Shown here piece by piece: positions 24,931-35,458 of a stretch of 50,457 nt of DNA. The notes beneath the pieces were generated by a model. The model was not told where the DNA came from. It saw only the letters and a program-made list of their open reading frames with translations, and did not search any database. The stretch is from an uncultured Pelagibacteraceae bacterium (GTDB lineage: Bacteria; Pseudomonadota; Alphaproteobacteria; Pelagibacterales; Pelagibacteraceae), in the NCBI GenBank assembly GCA_902553695.1, contig CACDLR010000002.1, forward strand, positions 1 through 50,457, given 5' to 3'. The stretch's first letter is position 1. Each line of letters starts with the position of its first letter. Position numbers and translations under genes: made by a program.

Positions 24931-25535
24931 TGCAAAAATTTGACAAGTTAAAAAGTATTCCAGCATATTTACCAATCGTGAATATTGATACGGATATGAT
25001 AATTCCAAAGCAATTTCTTAAGACAATCAAAAGAACAGGTTTAGGTAAAAATTTGTTTTTCGAAATGAGATATGATGATCAAGGAAATAAAATAGAGGAA
25101 TTTATTTTAAATAAAGATCCATTCAATAAATCAAAAATTTTAATAGCTGGTAAAAATTTTGGATGTGGCTCTTCAAGAGAACACGCACCTTGGGCATTGT
25201 TAGATTTTGGCATAACATGCGTTATTAGCTCTAGTTATGCTGATATTTTTTATAATAATTGTTTTAAAAACGGAATCTTGCCAATTATATTAGATGAAGA
25301 AAAAATTAAACAGATTTCAGAATATTCAAATAGAAAAGAAGAAATAGAAGTAGATCTAGATAATCAAAAAATAGTTTTTGGAAATAATGAAATTAAATTT
25401 GAATTAGATTCATTTAAAAAAAAATGTCTATTAGAAGGTCTGGATGATATCGCTTTATCATTAGAAAAAACTGAAAAAATAATATCTTTTGAAAAAAATT
25501 TGAAAAATTCTAAGCCTTGGATATTTAATGATTAA
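24930..25535 (+). CDS. leuD: 3-isopropylmalate dehydratase small subunit
   Basis: 201 residues. It is the swivel domain that completes the LeuCD active site: [14 protein letters not shown] near the N terminus and [17 protein letters not shown] (about 74-90), where the [10 protein letters not shown] loop binds substrate. Its ATG overlaps the leuC stop (TAATG), indicating coupled translation of equimolar subunits. Confidence 0.97.
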   Translation: MQKFDKLKSIPAYLPIVNIDTDMIIPKQFLKTIKRTGLGKNLFFEMRYDDQGNKIEEFILNKDPFNKSKILIAGKNFGCGSSREHAPWALLDFGITCVISSSYADIFYNNCFKNGILPIILDEEKIKQISEYSNRKEEIEVDLDNQKIVFGNNEIKFELDSFKKKCLLEGLDDIALSLEKTEKIISFEKNLKNSKPWIFND

Positions 25536-26634
25536 AATAAAAAAAAGAAAATTTTTACTATTACCTGGTGATGGTATTGGTCCAGAAGTAGTAGGAGAAG
25601 TTAAAAAAATAATACTTTGGTTTAATAAAAATAAGTCGTTAGATTTCGAAATAGATGAGGATCTAGCTGGAGGTGTTTCCTATGACGAGCATGGAACTCC
25701 AATTACAGATGAGGTATTTTATAAAGCTCTTGAATCTGAAGCGGTAATATTAGGAGCAGTTGGCGGTCCCAAATGGGATAATGTAGAGTTTTCAAAAAAA
25801 CCAGAAAGAGCATTACTGAAATTAAGAAAAGAATTAAAACTTTTTGCAAATTTAAGACCTGCAATTTGCTTTGAACAACTAGTGGAAGCATCAACACTTA
25901 AACCTGAAATAGTTTCGGGATTAGACATAATGATAGTTAGAGAGCTTACAGGAGGAATTTACTTTGGAGAACCAAGAGGAATTAAGCCAATTGATAATGG
26001 TGAAAGAAAAGGAATTAATACTCATTCATACACTTCAAATGAGATACAGAGAGTTGCAAGAGTAGCTTTTGATTTAGCGAAAAAAAGACAAAATAAAGTA
26101 ACATCCTGTGAAAAATCAAATGTAATGGAAGCAGGTTTGTTATGGAGAGAAGAAGTTCAGGATTTGCATGATAAAGAATTTAAAGATGTAAAACTTGATC
26201 ATATGTTAGCTGACAATTGTGCAATGCAACTTCTGAGAAATCCTAAGCAATTTGATGTAATAGTAACAGATAATTTATTTGGTGATATGCTATCGGATCA
26301 AGCATCTATGTTGACAGGATCTCTAGGACTTTTGCCATCAGCTTCCCTAGGTGCTAAAAATAATGAGGGGCAAATGAGAGCTATGTATGAACCAATTCAT
26401 GGATCTGCCCCTGACATAGCAGGAAAAGGTGTTGCAAATCCTATAGCAACTATTTTAAGTTTTGCTATGGCTTTGAGATATTCACTAGATTTAGATAAAG
26501 AGGCCAATTCACTCGAGAAAGCGGTTCAGGATGTATTAAACGATGGTTTAAGAACAAAAGATATAATTTCTAAAGGAAAAAAAGAAGTATCCACATCTGA
26601 GATGGGTGATGCGATAATTTCAAAATTGCAATAA
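25528..26634 (+). CDS. leuB: 3-isopropylmalate dehydrogenase
   Basis: 368 residues, isocitrate/isopropylmalate dehydrogenase family. It oxidatively decarboxylates 3-isopropylmalate with NAD+. Seen: [11 protein letters not shown] at the N terminus, the substrate-binding arginines in [30 protein letters not shown], and the metal-binding [12 protein letters not shown] with [12 protein letters not shown]. The [17 protein letters not shown] segment is the NAD-binding loop. Overlaps leuD by 8 bp. Confidence 0.97.
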   Translation: MIKIKKRKFLLLPGDGIGPEVVGEVKKIILWFNKNKSLDFEIDEDLAGGVSYDEHGTPITDEVFYKALESEAVILGAVGGPKWDNVEFSKKPERALLKLRKELKLFANLRPAICFEQLVEASTLKPEIVSGLDIMIVRELTGGIYFGEPRGIKPIDNGERKGINTHSYTSNEIQRVARVAFDLAKKRQNKVTSCEKSNVMEAGLLWREEVQDLHDKEFKDVKLDHMLADNCAMQLLRNPKQFDVIVTDNLFGDMLSDQASMLTGSLGLLPSASLGAKNNEGQMRAMYEPIHGSAPDIAGKGVANPIATILSFAMALRYSLDLDKEANSLEKAVQDVLNDGLRTKDIISKGKKEVSTSEMGDAIISKLQ

Positions 26635-26660
26635 TTATTCATTTATTTTAAGGTCATCAA

Positions 26661-28424
26661 ATGCCAAATTATACCGCACCAATAGAAGACATGATGTTTC
26701 TTTTCGATAAGTTAAGAAACAACAAATATTATAATGAAATTGAAAAGTATAAGGAAGTAAACTCAGAACTTGTAAAAAATATATTAGATGAAGCAGCTAA
26801 AATAAATCAAAACATAATCTTACCACTTGCTAAAATAGGAGATGAAAATCCAACTGTATTAGAAAATGGTGTTGTTAGAACACCCCCAGGATATAAAGAA
26901 GCCTACACAAAATTTATAGAGGATGGGTGGACTTCTTTATCTTGTGATCCAAAGTATGGCGGTCAGGGAATACCAAAAACAGTAAGTGCATTTTTTGATG
27001 AAATGTTATCTTCTGCAAGCTTATCATTTAAATTATACAGTGAATTAAGTATTGGTGCTTATAATTGTATTAACCACCATGCTACAGAAGAAATAAAAAA
27101 TAAATATCTACCTAAGATGGTTGAAGGTAAATGGAGTGGAACTATGTGTTTGACAGAGCCAGTATGTGGTACTGATTTAGGTTTACTCAAAACAAAAGCA
27201 GAAGAACAAAGTGATGGGACTTACAAATTAAATGGCCAAAAGATATTTATAACATCAGGCGATCATGACTTAACAGAAAACATTATTCATCTTGTTATTG
27301 CAAGAGCGACAGACTCACCAAAAGGAACAAAAGGTATTAGTCTTTTTTTGGTACCAAAATTTAAAGTAAATAATGATGGTTCTTTAGGACAAAGAAATGG
27401 AATTTCGACTGGATCTATTGAAAGTAAGATGGGCATAAAAGGATCAGCAACATGTGTTTTAAATTTTGATGATTCAGTTGGATATATGATAGGTCCAAAA
27501 AATAAGGGTCTAAATTCAATGTTCACTATGATGAATTTAGAAAGAATTGTTGTCGGAATACAAGGGCTTGGAATTTCAGAAATAGCTTACCAAAATTCTT
27601 TAAGTTATGCAAAAGAGAGAAAACAAGGTAAATCAAATAATAGTAAAACAACAAATGGTGCAGATATAATTATTGATCATGCTGATATTAGAAGATCGCT
27701 TCTTAATATGAAATCAATAATTGAAGGTGAGAGAGCGCTATGCTTTTGGCTATCACAACAAACTGAAGTCAGCTTATATCATAGTGATCAAGATATTAGA
27801 AAAGAAGCATCTGATTACGTTTCCTTAATGACACCAGTAGTTAAAACGATGTTTACTGATTTAGGAATGGAAATTACAAGTGATGCAATGCAAATTTTTG
27901 GTGGATATGGATATACCAAAGACCAAGGTATTGAGCAGCTTTATAGAGATAATAGAATAACGCCAATATATGAAGGTACAAATTCTGTACAAGCACTCGA
28001 TTTAGTTTTTAGAAAATTAGTTAATAAAAATGGTGATGTGATTGATAAATATTTGAACATGATTAAAAATGATTTAAACAAATCTGAAGAAAAGATTAAA
28101 CCATTTGTAGATGATTTTAATAATAATTTGGAATTTTTAAATAAATTTACAATTTGGATAAAAGATAAAATTAATAATTCAAAAGATGAAGCTAGCGCAG
28201 CATGCAATGATTACTTAAAAGCACTAGGCTTTGTTTCAATTGCTTATTCTTGGATAAAAGTATTAGAAATTTGTTTTGATGATTATAAAAATAATAAAAC
28301 GTTTTACGAAGATAAAATCCAAACTGCTAAATTTTATTTTAAAAGAGTGTTACCTAGAGTGGAAAATCATTTTAAGACTGCTACAACTGGAAGTGATTAT
28401 ATAATGAATTTTAAATTCAATTAA
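26661..28424 (+). CDS. dmdC: Acyl-CoA dehydrogenase, probable 3-methylmercaptopropionyl-CoA dehydrogenase DmdC
   Basis: 587 residues, the long acyl-CoA dehydrogenase form with an extra C-terminal domain, as in DmdC. Visible: CLTEPVCGTDLG and FITSGDHDL (FAD site), GFTMMNLERI-like segment, IFGGYGYTKDQGIEQLYRD, and the catalytic base E438 in PIYEGTNSVQALDL. DmdC oxidises methylmercaptopropionyl-CoA to methylthioacryloyl-CoA in the DMSP demethylation pathway. Family alone would allow other acyl-CoA substrates; the adjoining ligase and dmdA make DmdC the best call. It ends one base before dmdB. Confidence 0.88.
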   Translation: MPNYTAPIEDMMFLFDKLRNNKYYNEIEKYKEVNSELVKNILDEAAKINQNIILPLAKIGDENPTVLENGVVRTPPGYKEAYTKFIEDGWTSLSCDPKYGGQGIPKTVSAFFDEMLSSASLSFKLYSELSIGAYNCINHHATEEIKNKYLPKMVEGKWSGTMCLTEPVCGTDLGLLKTKAEEQSDGTYKLNGQKIFITSGDHDLTENIIHLVIARATDSPKGTKGISLFLVPKFKVNNDGSLGQRNGISTGSIESKMGIKGSATCVLNFDDSVGYMIGPKNKGLNSMFTMMNLERIVVGIQGLGISEIAYQNSLSYAKERKQGKSNNSKTTNGADIIIDHADIRRSLLNMKSIIEGERALCFWLSQQTEVSLYHSDQDIRKEASDYVSLMTPVVKTMFTDLGMEITSDAMQIFGGYGYTKDQGIEQLYRDNRITPIYEGTNSVQALDLVFRKLVNKNGDVIDKYLNMIKNDLNKSEEKIKPFVDDFNNNLEFLNKFTIWIKDKINNSKDEASAACNDYLKALGFVSIAYSWIKVLEICFDDYKNNKTFYEDKIQTAKFYFKRVLPRVENHFKTATTGSDYIMNFKFN

Positions 28425-28425
28425 A

Positions 28426-30055
28426 ATGAATAATTACGAAACAAATTTAGAAAAAAATAATGCAAATTTTATTCCTTTAACTCCATTAAGTTTTATAGAG
28501 AGAGCAAAAGATATTTATCCAAATTATGAGGCTCTTGTTTATGAAAAAAGAAGCTATACTTGGAAACAGGTTTACAAAAGATGTATTAAATTTGCAAGCG
28601 CTCTTGAAAAAATAGGAATTAGAAAAGGGGATACGGTTTCAGTAATGGCATTTAATACACCTGAAATTTTTGAAGCACATTACTCTGTACCTATGACTGG
28701 GGCAGTTCTAAATACTATCAATGTAAGATTGGATGCAAAAAACAGTTTCTTACATTTTAAATCATAGCGAAGCTAAAGTATTTATTGTTGATAGACAACT
28801 GCACTCTATTATTGAAAAAGCGCTTACAACGGTTGAAAAAAAACCCATCATTATTGATATTCAAGATGATTTTGCAGACCAAAAATTATTAAAAAAAATA
28901 GGTGATCAAGAATATGAAAGTTTTTTAAAATCTGGAGATGAAAATTATGTTTGGAAAAGACCAACAGATGAGTGGGACGCAATCTCATTGAATTATACTT
29001 CAGGAACTACTGGAAATCCTAAGGGAGTAGTTTATCACCACAGAGGATCATATCTTATGTCTACTGGAAGTGCAGTTGCGTGGAATATGCCAAATAGATT
29101 AAGTTTTTTAACTGTTGTACCAATGTTCCATTGTAATGGATGGGGCTATCCGTGGACGATACCAATGTTAAATGGAAAAACAGTTTGTTTAAGAGCAATA
29201 GATATAAAAAAAATATTTGAATTGATTGAAAAACATAAGATTACTCATTTTGGAGGAGCTCCTATAGTATTAAATATGATTACTGGCGCTTCTCAATCTG
29301 ATCAAAAAAAATTAAATCATAAAGTTCATGTTTTAACAGCAGGAGCTCCTCCACCAAGTATAATATTCAAAAAAATGAAAGCATTGGGTTTTGAAGTTAT
29401 GCATGTTTATGGATTGACAGAAACATACGGGCACATAACTCAATGTGCATGGAATGATGAGTGGAATTCATTTGATGAAGATAAACAAAACGAAATTAAG
29501 GCTAGACAAGGCGTGAGATATCCAAACACTGAAGATGCAAAGGTTATAGATCCAGAGACCATGAAACCTGTACCTCAAGATGGAAAATCAATGGGTGAAA
29601 TAATGATTCGAGGAAATATAGTTATGAAAGGTTATTTTAAAGACAAAGAAGCTACAGAAAAAGCCATGGCAAATGGTTGGTTCCATTCTGGAGATTTGGC
29701 AGTAATGCATCCTGATGGATATATAAAAATACAAGATAGATCAAAAGATATAATTATTTCAGGTGGAGAAAATATTTCATCAATTGAGATTGAAAACACT
29801 CTAGCCAAACACCCTGCAGTTTCAATAGCTGCAGTAGTTGCAAAGTCTGATGAAAAATGGGGAGAAGTACCATGTGCATTCATTGAAAAAGTAATAGATA
29901 AAGATGTATCAGAAAAAGAATTAATTGACTTTTGTAAAGAGACCTTAGCTGGATTTAAAGTGCCAAAAAAAATAGACTTTCGAGAATTGCCAAAAACGTC
30001 AACAGGTAAAATCCAAAAATTTGAATTAAGAAAAATTGCTAAAGAATTAAATTAA
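28426..30055 (+). pseudogene. dmdB: Methylmercaptopropionate-CoA ligase DmdB, frameshifted
   Basis: An acyl-CoA synthetase (about 540 residues) in two frames: 28426-28767 gives the first 113 residues, and the frame containing 28733-30055 gives the rest. The protein reads NVRLDAK then TVSYILNHSEAKVFIVD without loss if one A is dropped from the A6 run at 28737-28742. Everything else is intact: P-loop YTSGTTGNPKGV, GLTETYGH, GWFHSGD, and the catalytic Lys in TSTGKIQKFELR. DmdB forms MMPA-CoA with ATP. The ATG at 28733 is only a chance codon of the second frame. Causes: sequencing or assembly error, a recent mutation, or slippage. Confidence 0.9.
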
Positions 30056-31165
30056 ATGAAAACATTTTCTATTGCTAAATCAAGAAGATTAAGAAGCACT
30101 CCTTATACATCCAGAATTGAGAAACAAGGTGTTACAGCTTATACGTCATATAATCACATGTTATTACCAGCAGCTTTTGGATCGTTGGAGGATTCTTATC
30201 ATCATTTAAAAAAAAACGTTCAGATCTGGGATGTTGCAGGAGAAAGACAAGTAGAGGTTACCGGAAAAGATTCAGCTAAATTAGTTCAAATGATGACTTG
30301 TCGTGATTTATCAAAATCAAAAGATGGAAGATGTTATTATTGTCCGATAATAGATGATAATGCAGGAATAGTAAATGATCCTGTTGTTTTGAGGTTAAGA
30401 GAAGATCGATGGTGGATTTCAATTGCAGACTCTGATGTTATTTTATTTGCTAAAGGGTTGGCTATAGGCAATAAATTTGATGTCAAAATTTTTGAACCAA
30501 ATGTTGATATTATGGCAGTTCAAGGTCCTAAATCATTTGGCTTGATGGAAAAAGTTTTTGGAGAAAAAATTTCTAATTTGAAATTTTTTGGCTTTGATTA
30601 TTTTGATTTTAAAGGAACAAATCATTTAATTGCTAGATCAGGATGGTCCAAGCAAGGTGGTTATGAAGTTTATGTTGAAAATACAAAATCTGGATTAGAA
30701 CTCTATGACCATTTATTTGAAATCGGAAAAGAATTTAATGTAAAGGCAGGATGTCCAAATCTTATTGAAAGAATAGAAAGTGGACTTTTATCATATGGAA
30801 ACGATATGGATCTTTACGATAATCCGTTTGAATGTGGATTTGATAAGTATGTAAACCTAGACTCGGATATAAGTTTTTTGGGTAAAGATAAATTAAAAAA
30901 AATTAAATCTGAGGGGATCAATAGAAAGCTAATGGGTGTTGTTATAAATTCAAATGAAATAAGTATGACAAAGTCATTGGATGTTAAAGATACAAATAAT
31001 AGCAAAATTGGAGAGTTAAGATCGGCATGCTTCTCACCACATTTTAATAAAGTTATTGGAATAGCAATGATTAATAAGCCATTTTATGTAGCATCTCAAA
31101 ACGTGAAAGTTGATATAAATGGTAATATTTGTGATGGAAAAGTTTGTGATTTACCATTCATCTAG
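30056..31165 (+). CDS. dmdA: Dimethylsulfoniopropionate demethylase DmdA
   Basis: 369 residues, GcvT/aminomethyltransferase fold. DmdA moves a methyl group from DMSP to tetrahydrofolate, producing methylmercaptopropionate. The sequence begins [19 protein letters not shown] and contains [52 protein letters not shown] and [15 protein letters not shown], which I recognise as the SAR11-type DmdA rather than GcvT. Length equals that expected for SAR11 DmdA. Its ATG follows the dmdB stop directly, so dmdC-dmdB-dmdA form one unit. dmdD (methylthioacryloyl-CoA hydratase) is absent here, as in many SAR11. Confidence 0.93.
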   Translation: MKTFSIAKSRRLRSTPYTSRIEKQGVTAYTSYNHMLLPAAFGSLEDSYHHLKKNVQIWDVAGERQVEVTGKDSAKLVQMMTCRDLSKSKDGRCYYCPIIDDNAGIVNDPVVLRLREDRWWISIADSDVILFAKGLAIGNKFDVKIFEPNVDIMAVQGPKSFGLMEKVFGEKISNLKFFGFDYFDFKGTNHLIARSGWSKQGGYEVYVENTKSGLELYDHLFEIGKEFNVKAGCPNLIERIESGLLSYGNDMDLYDNPFECGFDKYVNLDSDISFLGKDKLKKIKSEGINRKLMGVVINSNEISMTKSLDVKDTNNSKIGELRSACFSPHFNKVIGIAMINKPFYVASQNVKVDINGNICDGKVCDLPFI

Positions 31166-31185
31166 TATAACATCACAAAATTATC

Positions 31186-32184
31186 ATGAATATTTGTATT
31201 GTAGGAGCTACAGGGAACGTTGGAAGAAAAATTTTAGAAGTTATTGAACAAAAAAACTTTTCTTATGATGAACTACATTTAGTAGCCTCACCAAAGAGTG
31301 CTGGCAAAAAAATTTTATATAAAAAAAAAGAGTATTTAGTCTCTAATCTAGAAGAATTTGACTTTTCAAAGTGTGACATAACTTTTTTTTCAGCAGGAGG
31401 AAAAATTTCAGAAAAGTTTGCTAAGAAAGCTGCAGAACATTCTTTAGTAATTGATAATTCAAGTTATTTTAGAATGGATCCCGAGGTTCCATTGGTTGTT
31501 CCTCAAGTAAATCCAGAAGATATAAAAAATATTAAAAAAAATATAATTGCAAACCCTAATTGTTCTACTGCTCAGCTTGTATTAGTTTTGAAACCTCTGC
31601 ATGATTTATTTAATATTAAAAGGGTAGTTATTTCTACCTATCAATCTGTTTCTGGAGCAGGCAAAGAACCTATGGACGAATTACTTAGTCAAACCAAATC
31701 ATTTCTGGAAAATAAAACAATAGAACCAAAAAATTTCACTAAACAAATAGCCTTTAATGCTATTCCCCATATAGATGAATTTCAGGAGAATGGTTACACA
31801 AAAGAAGAAATAAAATTGAGAAATGAAACAAAAAAGATATTAGATAGTAAAATTGAACTAAGCGCTACATGTGTGAGAATACCGGTTTTAATTTCACATG
31901 CGGAGTCAGTCAATATTGAATTTGAAAAACCAATTAAGTTAGATAAAATCAATTCAGCAATAGAGTCAGCCGAAGGATGTAAAGTTGTAGATTTAAGAAA
32001 TGATGGTGGATATGTTACCCCAATAGAAGCAAGCGGTAGATTTGATACTTATATTTCAAGAATAAGAGAAGATAAAACAATTAAAAATGGATTGAACCTT
32101 TGGATTGTTTCAGATAATCTTTTAAGAGGTGCGGCTCTAAACGCTGTAGAAATTGCAGAAACATATATTAAAACAAAGAAATGA
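31186..32184 (+). CDS. asd: Aspartate-semialdehyde dehydrogenase
   Basis: 332 residues. It reduces aspartyl phosphate to aspartate semialdehyde with NADPH, the branch point to lysine, threonine and methionine. Signatures: N-terminal VGATGNVGRKIL, FSAGGKISEKFA, DNSSYFRMDP, catalytic C126 in NPNCSTAQLV, and the base histidine in LISHAESVNIEF. No terminator separates it from the sdh genes; it overlaps sdhC by 4 bp. Confidence 0.96.
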   Translation: MNICIVGATGNVGRKILEVIEQKNFSYDELHLVASPKSAGKKILYKKKEYLVSNLEEFDFSKCDITFFSAGGKISEKFAKKAAEHSLVIDNSSYFRMDPEVPLVVPQVNPEDIKNIKKNIIANPNCSTAQLVLVLKPLHDLFNIKRVVISTYQSVSGAGKEPMDELLSQTKSFLENKTIEPKNFTKQIAFNAIPHIDEFQENGYTKEEIKLRNETKKILDSKIELSATCVRIPVLISHAESVNIEFEKPIKLDKINSAIESAEGCKVVDLRNDGGYVTPIEASGRFDTYISRIREDKTIKNGLNLWIVSDNLLRGAALNAVEIAETYIKTKK

Positions 32185-32561
32185 ATAACAACCCACTTTC
32201 ACCACATATACAAATATATAATTGGCATATTTCATCTTTGGTTTCTATTTCTCATAGAATAACTGGAGTAATTAACATATTAGCTATGTGTGTAATTTGT
32301 TTTTGGATATGGACATTGACTCTGGGTAATACAAATTACGATATAATTTATAATTTTTTTAATTCTTTTCTTGGTAAATTTTTTGTAATTAGTTTTATAT
32401 GGTCTTATTCATTCCAGATATTATGTGAAATAAGACATTGGTTTTGGGATCTAGGATATGGTTTTGAATTAAAAACTTCTAAAATAACTGGATTTTTGGT
32501 TATTTTAGGATCAATATCCTTGACTATCATTTTTTATACATTCAAAGGAATTTTAATTTAA
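32181..32561 (+). CDS. sdhC: Succinate dehydrogenase cytochrome b556 subunit
   Basis: 126 residues with three transmembrane segments. The family start PLSPHIQIYNWHISSLVSISHRITGVI is clear, and the heme/quinone-site residues Ser and Arg in SISHRITG are present; the second-helix HWFWDLGYGFEL holds the heme-ligand-type His. It anchors SdhAB to the inner membrane and binds quinone. Overlaps asd by 4 bp and sdhD by one base. Confidence 0.94.
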   Translation: MNNNPLSPHIQIYNWHISSLVSISHRITGVINILAMCVICFWIWTLTLGNTNYDIIYNFFNSFLGKFFVISFIWSYSFQILCEIRHWFWDLGYGFELKTSKITGFLVILGSISLTIIFYTFKGILI

Positions 32562-32884
32562 TGATTAGTGCAACAAAAAAGTGGATATTGTTGAAAATAA
32601 CCTCATTTTTTATGGTTCCATTTATGGTTTGGTTTTTAATAAATTTTGCTAAAATCCATAATGCAAATTATCAAACATTAGCTGAATTTTTTTCAAATCA
32701 ATTTTATGCATTAATTTTTTCAATTTTTATTATTATTTTTTTCTCTCACTCAGCTTTAAGTATAAGCGAAATATTTGAGGATTATGTTACTAGTGAAAAA
32801 ACACGTAAATTTGCAAATTTGATGGTTTTTTTGTCATCTTTAATTATACCTACAATTACCATATTTACCCTTTACAAATTATAA
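32561..32884 (+). CDS. sdhD: Succinate dehydrogenase membrane anchor subunit
   Basis: 107 residues with three hydrophobic segments. WILLKITSFFMVPFMVWF matches the start of proteobacterial SdhD, and FSHSALSISEIFEDYV contains the typical His/Asp pair of the second helix. Sequence conservation is low in this family, so the position between sdhC and sdhA is part of the evidence. Three bases separate it from sdhA. Confidence 0.92.
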   Translation: MISATKKWILLKITSFFMVPFMVWFLINFAKIHNANYQTLAEFFSNQFYALIFSIFIIIFFSHSALSISEIFEDYVTSEKTRKFANLMVFLSSLIIPTITIFTLYKL

Positions 32885-32887
32885 ATT

Positions 32888-34663
32888 ATGAAGTCGTACA
32901 AAATTATTGATCATCAATACGATGTAGTTGTTTTGGGCGCTGGTGGATCAGGGCTTAGAGCAGCAGTTGGACTAAGTGAGGCTGGTTTAAAGACAGCATG
33001 TATCTCAAAAGTGTTTCCAACCAGAAGCCATACCTCAGCAGCCCAAGGAGGAATCTCCGCTGCACTAGGAAATATGGGCGAGGATGATTGGCGTTGGCAT
33101 ATGTATGATACAGTTAAAGGATCAGATTGGTTAGGAGATCAAGATTCAATCGAATACTTATGTAAAGAGGCACCAAGAGCTGTATTGGAATTGGAACAAT
33201 ATGGAGTACCATTTAGTAGAACTGAAGATGGAAAAATCTATCAAAGACCTTTTGGAGGAATGACAAAAAATTATGGCAATGGAACTGTCCAAAGAACATG
33301 TGCAGCTGCCGATAGAACTGGACATGCGATTCTTCATACTTTGTATGGACAAGCATTAAAACATAATACTGAATTTTTTATTGAATATTTCGCTCTAGAC
33401 CTTTTGATGAAAAATGGTGAATGCAAAGGATTAATTGCATGGAATCTTAACGATGGAACTATACACCGATTTAGATCACATATTACAATTATTGCTACAG
33501 GTGGATATGGTAAGGTTTATTATTCTGCAACTTCTGCTCATACATGCACTGGAGATGGAAATGCAATGATTTTAAGAGCTGGACTACCCTTGCAGGATAT
33601 GGAATTTGTGCAATTTCATCCAACAGGAATTTATGGTCACGGAACACTAATTTCTGAAGGAGTTAGAGGTGAAGGTGGATATTTATTAAACTCTAAAGGT
33701 GAGAGGTTTATGGAAAAATATGCTCCTAAAGCAAAAGATTTAGCCTCAAGAGATGTGGTAAGCAGATCAATAGCAATAGAAATTAATGAGGGAAGAGGAG
33801 TTGGCAAAGAAAAGGATCACGTGCATCTTCATTTAAATCACTTAGATCCCAAAGTGATCGACGAAAGACTGCCTGGAATTGCAGAGTCCTCAAAATTATT
33901 TGCAAATGTTGATGTAACAAAAGAACCCATTCCTGTAGTCCCAACAGTTCATTACAATATGGGGGGAATACCTACAAATTATAAAGCAGAGGTTCTAACT
34001 TTAAATGGATCAGAGAGAACAGTTCCTGGACTAATGGCAATAGGAGAAGCAGCATGTGTTTCTGTTCATGGAGCTAATAGATTAGGATCAAACTCACTAA
34101 TAGACCTAGTTGTTTTTGGAAGAGCAGCAGCAAAAAGAGCAGCAGAAATTGTAAAACCAGGAATGCCTCATGAAGAAATTTCAAATTCTGAAACTGATAA
34201 GTGTTTAGAAAGATTTGATAAATTAAGAAACAGTAATGGACATAATAAAACTTCCGAACTTAGAATTTCAATGCAAAAAACAATGCAATCTAAATGTGCA
34301 GTTTTTAGAAATGAAAAAACATTAAAAGAAGGCATTCAAGAGATCAGAAAACCTTTTGATGGCATGGAAGATATTAATGTTAAAGATAAATCTCTAATAT
34401 TCAACACAGATTTAGTAGAAACCTTGGAGTTTGATAATTTAATTAGACAAGCCATAACAACAATGGACTCTGCTTATAATAGAAAAGAAAGTAGAGGAGC
34501 GCATGCAAGAGAGGACTTTCCTACAAGAGATGATCAAAATTTTATGAAACATACTTTATCTTGGTGCGATGGAAGCAAATCCAAAATTGAATATAGAGAA
34601 GTTCATAAATCAACATTAACAAATGAAGTTCAATATTTTCCACCACAAGAAAGAGTTTATTAA
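32888..34663 (+). CDS. sdhA: Succinate dehydrogenase flavoprotein subunit
   Basis: 591 residues. It oxidises succinate to fumarate on covalently bound FAD. Seen: dinucleotide fold [13 protein letters not shown], covalent-FAD histidine in [11 protein letters not shown] (about 44), [21 protein letters not shown] with active-site residues, and the Arg in GASRGAH-like segment [12 protein letters not shown] near 530. The length agrees with the family. Overlaps sdhB by one base (TAATG). Confidence 0.98.
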   Translation: MKSYKIIDHQYDVVVLGAGGSGLRAAVGLSEAGLKTACISKVFPTRSHTSAAQGGISAALGNMGEDDWRWHMYDTVKGSDWLGDQDSIEYLCKEAPRAVLELEQYGVPFSRTEDGKIYQRPFGGMTKNYGNGTVQRTCAAADRTGHAILHTLYGQALKHNTEFFIEYFALDLLMKNGECKGLIAWNLNDGTIHRFRSHITIIATGGYGKVYYSATSAHTCTGDGNAMILRAGLPLQDMEFVQFHPTGIYGHGTLISEGVRGEGGYLLNSKGERFMEKYAPKAKDLASRDVVSRSIAIEINEGRGVGKEKDHVHLHLNHLDPKVIDERLPGIAESSKLFANVDVTKEPIPVVPTVHYNMGGIPTNYKAEVLTLNGSERTVPGLMAIGEAACVSVHGANRLGSNSLIDLVVFGRAAAKRAAEIVKPGMPHEEISNSETDKCLERFDKLRNSNGHNKTSELRISMQKTMQSKCAVFRNEKTLKEGIQEIRKPFDGMEDINVKDKSLIFNTDLVETLEFDNLIRQAITTMDSAYNRKESRGAHAREDFPTRDDQNFMKHTLSWCDGSKSKIEYREVHKSTLTNEVQYFPPQERVY

Positions 34664-35436
34664 TGGTTCAAATAAGTCTCCCAAAGAACTCAGAGATTAA
34701 AAAAGGAAATTACTATAAAGATAAGACTGGATCTAAAAATATCAGAAAAGTAAATATTTATAGGTGGGATCCAGCAACAGGAGACAATCCTAGGATAGAT
34801 ACATATGAGGTGGACATGGATAACTGTCCATCCAAAGTATTAGACTTATTAAATAAAATTAAAAATGAAATAGATCCATCTTTAGCATATAGAAGATCTT
34901 GTGCACATGGCGTCTGTGGATCTTGTGCAATGAATATGGATGGAAAAAATGGTCTTGCTTGTACAAAACCTCACTCTGAAATAAAGGGAGATATAAATAT
35001 TTATCCATTACCTCACTTAAGAGTTTTAAAGGATCTTATTGGAGATTTAAGCATTCTGTACAAACAATATGAGTCGGTTCAACCATGGTTAAAAACAACA
35101 AAAAAATCAGATGGTACTGAAAATCTTCAATCAAAAGAAGATAGATCGAAGCTTGACGGATTATATGAATGTATCATGTGCGCATGTTGCTCAACAGCTT
35201 GCCCAAGTTATTGGTGGAACGGTGAAAAGTATCTAGGTCCTGCGGTTTTATTGCAAGCTTATAGATGGATAATAGACAGTAGAGATGAAGATAGAAAAGA
35301 TAGATTAAAAAAAGTCGCTGATGAATTAAAGCTTTATAGATGTCATACAATTATGAACTGTACTAATGCATGTCCAAAAGGATTAAATCCAGCAAAAGCT
35401 ATTGCTTCAATTAAAAAAATGCTTGCAACTAGCTGA
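34663..35436 (+). CDS. sdhB: Succinate dehydrogenase iron-sulfur subunit
   Basis: 257 residues carrying three Fe-S clusters. [2Fe-2S]: [15 protein letters not shown] plus the later LACTKP. [4Fe-4S]: [16 protein letters not shown]. [3Fe-4S]: [17 protein letters not shown]. It transfers electrons from SdhA to quinone. All cluster ligands are present. It is the last sdh gene, 22 bp before mmsA. Confidence 0.98.
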   Translation: MVQISLPKNSEIKKGNYYKDKTGSKNIRKVNIYRWDPATGDNPRIDTYEVDMDNCPSKVLDLLNKIKNEIDPSLAYRRSCAHGVCGSCAMNMDGKNGLACTKPHSEIKGDINIYPLPHLRVLKDLIGDLSILYKQYESVQPWLKTTKKSDGTENLQSKEDRSKLDGLYECIMCACCSTACPSYWWNGEKYLGPAVLLQAYRWIIDSRDEDRKDRLKKVADELKLYRCHTIMNCTNACPKGLNPAKAIASIKKMLATS

Positions 35437-35458
35437 TTATATAATTAAATAATTTCTG

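Noticed and set aside
28735..28745. Programmed -1 ribosomal frameshift at A-AAA-AAC in dmdB
   Set aside because: A -1 slip leads into the third, non-coding frame. The second half of dmdB is in the +1 frame, so the heptamer does not explain the split.
28733..30055. Separate shorter acyl-CoA synthetase gene starting at ATG 28733
   Set aside because: The first residues belong to the continuous N-terminal domain; a 440-residue protein would lack the first 100 residues of the adenylation domain.
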